Assembly: GCA_021819025.1 (NCBI GenBank) | Contig: JAKASN010000047.1 | Span: forward strand, 1 to 8,790 | Length of the DNA stretch: 8,790 bases | Source: Actinomycetes bacterium | GTDB lineage: Bacteria > Actinomycetota > Acidimicrobiia > Acidimicrobiales > Acidimicrobiaceae | Reading direction: 5' to 3' | Part shown: positions 6,220 to 8,790 of the stretch, one piece after another | Position numbering within the stretch: the first letter of the stretch is position 1 | Layout: the number at the start of each line of letters is the position of its first letter | The notes under the pieces: model-generated | What the model was told of the DNA's origin: nothing | Seen by the model: only the letters and a program-made list of their open reading frames with translations | The model's database searches: none | Position numbers and translations under genes: made by a program

Positions 6220-7707
6220 TCAATGCTCATTGTCACCCATGAGTGCTTCTAACGACTCGGCGATGGCGGTGAACTCCTCCAAGGCCGACTCCAATTCCTC
6301 AATGATTTCCCGCGCTAGAACGTCAGGGGCGGGAAGATCGGCGGCGTCGGTTAGGGAATCGTCCTTCAACCACAGCAAGTCCAGGTTCGCTTTGTCCCGG
6401 GCAAGCAGTTCCTCGTAGACAAATGGCTTGAACCGCTCTGACTCGACGCGCTCGCTTCGAGGGCGACCCGACTTGTACAACTCGACGAACTCGTCCAAGT
6501 GATGACGCCTGAGGGGGCTTACCTTCTGAGTGAAGTGCTGGTTTGTACGGAAATCGTAGACCCAGAGCTTCGTGGTCCACGGTTTGTCGCCCGCTGGTCG
6601 CTTGTCGAAGAACAGTACGTTGGCCTTCACCCCACCTGCATAGAAGATACCGGTTGGAAGGCGCAGGAGTGTGTGGACATCGAACTCCTTCAAGAGCCGC
6701 CTGCGCAGCGTCTCGCCTGCTCCGCCCTCGAACAGCACGTTGTCCGGTAGAACTACTGCCGCCCGACCGTTGATGTCCATAATGGTCTTAATGTGCTGGA
6801 CGAAGTTCAACTGCTTATTGGACGTCGTCACCCAGAAGTCGTCACGGACGATTTCGAGGGCGTCTCTCGCAACTCTTCCGTCGGCGCCAATCATTGTGGC
6901 CGAGGACTTCGTACCAAAAGGCGGATTGGCCAGGACGACCGACCAGCGACGCCCCGGGTCCGCCGTCAGTGAATCCTTGACTTCGATGAGGCTGTCGCCT
7001 TTGGGCTTGCCGATACCGTGCAGCAGCATGTTCATTGCCGCCAGTCGCGCGGTGCCGTCCACGAGTTCGGTCCCCGAAATGAAATCATCTCGCAAGTGTT
7101 CCTTCTCGTCAGGCGTCAGATTCTCGGCGTCCCGACTGGCGTGTTCATAGGCGGCCAATAGGAAGCCACCGGTGCCGCACGCTGGGTCAACCACGGTGTC
7201 CTTCACGGTCGGTTGAATGCAGTCCACCATGGCTGCAATCAGTGAACGTGGGGTGAAGTACTGGCCAGCTCCCGACTTGATGTCTTCGGCGCCCTTAGCG
7301 AGCAAGCCCTCGTAGGCGTCCCCCTTGATGTCCACCCCGGTCGCCGACCAGTTCTCCGCGTCAATGAGTTCGACGATGAGTTTCTTCAACTTGGCGGGGT
7401 CTTGAATCTTGTTCTGCGCCTTACGGAAGATCACACCGAGGGTACCCGGCTGCCTGGCCAACGTTTCCAAGATGTAGCGGTATGTTGCTTCTAGCTCTGT
7501 GGCATCTTCGTCAAGCAACCGTTGCCACGAGCAGTCGTCGGGGACGATCTTATCTGGGTTGATAGGACGTGTGGCACGCTCGTGCGCCATCTTTAGGAAC
7601 AGCAGGTAAGTCAATTGCTCCGTGTAGTCGATGGTCGAAACCCCATCGTCACGCAACAGGTTGCAGTAATTCCAGAGTTTGTCTACGAGTTGGCGTGCCT
7701 CAGCCAT
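6220..7707 (-). CDS. hsdM: Type I restriction-modification DNA methyltransferase subunit
   Basis: A 495-residue N6-adenine methyltransferase subunit of a type I restriction-modification enzyme, working with HsdS (and HsdR for cleavage). The N-terminal helical HsdM_N domain covers about 3-120 (LVDKLWNYCNLLRDDGVS, YLLFLKMAHE). The methyltransferase domain follows, with GQYFTPR at 148-154, the AdoMet-binding motif DPACGTGGF at 174-182 and the catalytic motif NPPFG at 261-265. The C-terminal coiled helix ends in LEALMGDNEH. The length is normal for the family and no lesion is seen. The ATG at 7707 lies inside hsdS (8-base overlap), with GGAGAA nine bases upstream, so it is translated together with hsdS. 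It is convergent with the GIY-YIG remnant. Confidence 0.96.
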   Translation of the reverse strand: MAEARQLVDKLWNYCNLLRDDGVSTIDYTEQLTYLLFLKMAHERATRPINPDKIVPDDCSWQRLLDEDATELEATYRYILETLARQPGTLGVIFRKAQNKIQDPAKLKKLIVELIDAENWSATGVDIKGDAYEGLLAKGAEDIKSGAGQYFTPRSLIAAMVDCIQPTVKDTVVDPACGTGGFLLAAYEHASRDAENLTPDEKEHLRDDFISGTELVDGTARLAAMNMLLHGIGKPKGDSLIEVKDSLTADPGRRWSVVLANPPFGTKSSATMIGADGRVARDALEIVRDDFWVTTSNKQLNFVQHIKTIMDINGRAAVVLPDNVLFEGGAGETLRRRLLKEFDVHTLLRLPTGIFYAGGVKANVLFFDKRPAGDKPWTTKLWVYDFRTNQHFTQKVSPLRRHHLDEFVELYKSGRPRSERVESERFKPFVYEELLARDKANLDLLWLKDDSLTDAADLPAPDVLAREIIEELESALEEFTAIAESLEALMGDNEH

Positions 7708-8731
7708 TGTGGGGTTTTCTCCATCGTGCGGTCAGGGCTCCAGAGAAGGCTGAGTGCAGCAACGACCGATGCTCAGACGCAATGCGGGCTTCGAGTTGGT
7801 TGGCAATGGCGAGGGCAGCGTCGAGGTGGGAGAACTGCTCGTCCACTATTTCTACGATGCGCTGTTGTTCGGCTAGAGGTGGGACAGTGGTCGGTACCTC
7901 AGCAAGTGGCTTCCGGGTGATTTGGGGTTGCGCAGTTCCAGTAATGACTCGGCTGAAATCAATCTGTTGGAGCATGATGGCCAAGAATTCCTTCGTGAGC
8001 CGCCCATCCTTTGGATGGCACACCATTGCATTTCCGGTAATCCAAGCCTTTGGCGTGGTCACATTCACGGTGCCGCACGTTGCTCCACGGCAGGTCACCG
8101 TCACCTCAGCATCCTCATGGTTGAACTTGTCGTATCGACCAATGACACCATTCGCCCCGAAAACAATAAATTCACCGTCGGCTTTCAATTCTTTCTTGCT
8201 GATGGTTCTCGGCTGGTATAAATCACACAGATTGCCGAGAGAAATCTGAACCCAACCATCGGTCCCTGACGCAGAAAATGAGCCACTAACCGCTGCATGA
8301 AGCAGCGACCTCCGAAACGCCTTCGCCTTTTCCCGTACCGTGCGGATGCTGGCGAGCGCGGAGTCAAGGCGAGAGAACTGCTCCTCCAAGATTTCTACGA
8401 TGCGCCCCTGTTCGGCAAAAGGGGGCACCGATATTGGGAGTCCTCGAACCATGAAGAGATTCACACGAGGACGAGTGGTCCCTTTCTGCTGTCCGTTCAG
8501 GAATGCCCGCATGAATGGTGAATTGAGTTGATAGCAAAGGAATCTCGTATCGATGGAGCTGGGACGAATGCGAACAAGGTCTGCGACGATTAGTCCCGGA
8601 GCAATACCGCCAACAATTGCGGACACGCCGAGTGGGTCACCCAGTTTCGTCATTACGATGTCGCCATCGGTATATGTGTGCCGTTCGAGTTCCCGGAACT
8701 TTACCTCGGATACGAAGTCCCTAGCTTTCAA
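7700..8731 (-). CDS. hsdS: Type I restriction-modification specificity subunit, N-terminus short
   Basis: The protein that chooses the DNA target of the R-M complex. From TTG 8731 it is 343 residues: the back part of target-recognition domain 1 (DGDIVMTKLGDPLG at 22-35, to about 100), conserved region 1 (PPFAEQGRIVEI at 103-114 and its helix to about 150), domain 2 (about 158-280, starting GWVQISLGNL) and conserved region 2 (PPLAEQQRIVEI at 284-295, to 335). Complete HsdS proteins are usually 400 residues or more and begin with an L-P-x-G-W-type segment; here roughly the first 40-60 residues of domain 1 are missing. Just upstream, MVYRLPE is followed by TGA (8744-8746) in this same frame, so the gene may be broken or internally deleted. 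It precedes hsdM, overlapping by 8 bases. Whether it makes a working specificity subunit is unclear. Confidence 0.85.
   Translation of the reverse strand: MKARDFVSEVKFRELERHTYTDGDIVMTKLGDPLGVSAIVGGIAPGLIVADLVRIRPSSIDTRFLCYQLNSPFMRAFLNGQQKGTTRPRVNLFMVRGLPISVPPFAEQGRIVEILEEQFSRLDSALASIRTVREKAKAFRRSLLHAAVSGSFSASGTDGWVQISLGNLCDLYQPRTISKKELKADGEFIVFGANGVIGRYDKFNHEDAEVTVTCRGATCGTVNVTTPKAWITGNAMVCHPKDGRLTKEFLAIMLQQIDFSRVITGTAQPQITRKPLAEVPTTVPPLAEQQRIVEIVDEQFSHLDAALAIANQLEARIASEHRSLLHSAFSGALTARWRKPHNG
7821..7884. repeat. Direct repeat copy 1, hsdS conserved region 2
   Basis: This stretch matches 8364-8427 at about 51 of 64 bases by hand alignment, including the identical ATTTCTACGATGCGC. The spacing is 543 bases, exactly 181 codons. 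It encodes the second P-P-L-A-E-Q-x-R-I-V-E-I segment. Confidence 0.75.
8364..8427. repeat. Direct repeat copy 2, hsdS conserved region 1
   Basis: Partner of 7821-7884. It encodes P-P-F-A-E-Q-G-R-I-V-E-I and the helix after it. Repeats of this kind reflect the two-fold design of HsdS and can serve as sites for recombination that swaps recognition domains. Confidence 0.75.
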
Positions 8732-8743
8732 GGGAGTTGTCGC

Positions 8744-8767
8744 TCATTCCGGTAGCCTGTAAACCAT
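8744..8767 (-). pseudogene. Possible detached start of hsdS, closed by TGA
   Basis: On the minus strand ATG 8767 reads MVYRLPE and then TGA, in frame with hsdS. L-P-E is typical of the extreme N-terminus of HsdS (L-P-x-G-W). There is no clear ribosome-binding site in the 23 bases visible upstream. It could instead be the tail or chance frame of another gene beyond the window. Confidence 0.35.
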
Positions 8768-8790
8768 AGGGCGAGAACGATAAGGAAAGA

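Noticed and set aside
6220..6418. Extension of the GIY-YIG frame through 6418
   Set aside because: From about 6220 on it is antisense to the conserved C-terminus of hsdM and reads low-complexity Ser/Arg sequence.
7569..8249. Plus-strand open frame of 226 codons
   Set aside because: It is antisense to the start of hsdM and the end of hsdS, both secure by family motifs.
1..8790. CRISPR arrays, tRNA, rRNA, riboswitches, replication origin
   Set aside because: No regularly spaced repeats, cloverleaf-like sequences or conserved RNA motifs were found by reading.

Overview
The window looks like a stretch of bacterial accessory genome, a defence-island-like cluster. The mixed GTG/TTG starts, fairly high G+C and an IS630 remnant of a type I associate with actinobacteria suggest an actinobacterium, but nothing here fixes the taxon. 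There are no rRNA, tRNA or CRISPR features and no housekeeping genes.

Left part (1-3564, + strand): an unrecognised helical protein open to the left edge (8-1300) is followed by a 428-base non-coding stretch. That stretch holds a plausible promoter (TTGACA at 1454, TAGTTT at 1476), short AT-rich direct repeats and a 16-base CACGTG-centred dyad. Next comes a tight three-gene operon, the most interesting content of the window: a single-domain ubiquitin-like protein (1729-2001), a ThiF/E1-type adenylating enzyme with an N-terminal DUF6791-like region (1976-3160), and a Cys-rich DUF6527-type protein (3160-3564). The genes overlap by 26 bases and 1 base, so translation is probably coupled. This is a minimal prokaryotic ubiquitin-like cassette: no separate E2 or JAB peptidase is visible, the ubiquitin-like protein has no C-terminal di-glycine, and the E1 has no cysteine after its nucleotide-binding fold.

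Middle (3565-6219, + strand): a dead IS630-family transposase (N-terminal DNA-binding half, nonsense codon, no catalytic domain) is followed by a 450-residue protein ending in an ApeA-like HEPN domain with an R-x4-H ribonuclease motif, which has its own strong ribosome-binding site and a rho-independent terminator. After it lies the remnant of a GIY-YIG-type protein with a lost YIG tyrosine and a frameshift.

Right part (6175-8790, - strand): type I restriction-modification genes, hsdS then hsdM, overlapping by 8 bases and ending in a probable terminator. hsdS is short at its N-terminus: only part of the first target-recognition domain is present, and just upstream lies an MVYRLPE reading frame closed by TGA. 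hsdR is not in the window.

Taken together: a candidate nucleotide-activated protein-modification cassette, a candidate RNase effector, an R-M system of uncertain integrity, and the debris of a transposon and a nuclease gene. A defence role for the ubiquitin-like operon is inferred from family and context; the sequence does not show it directly.
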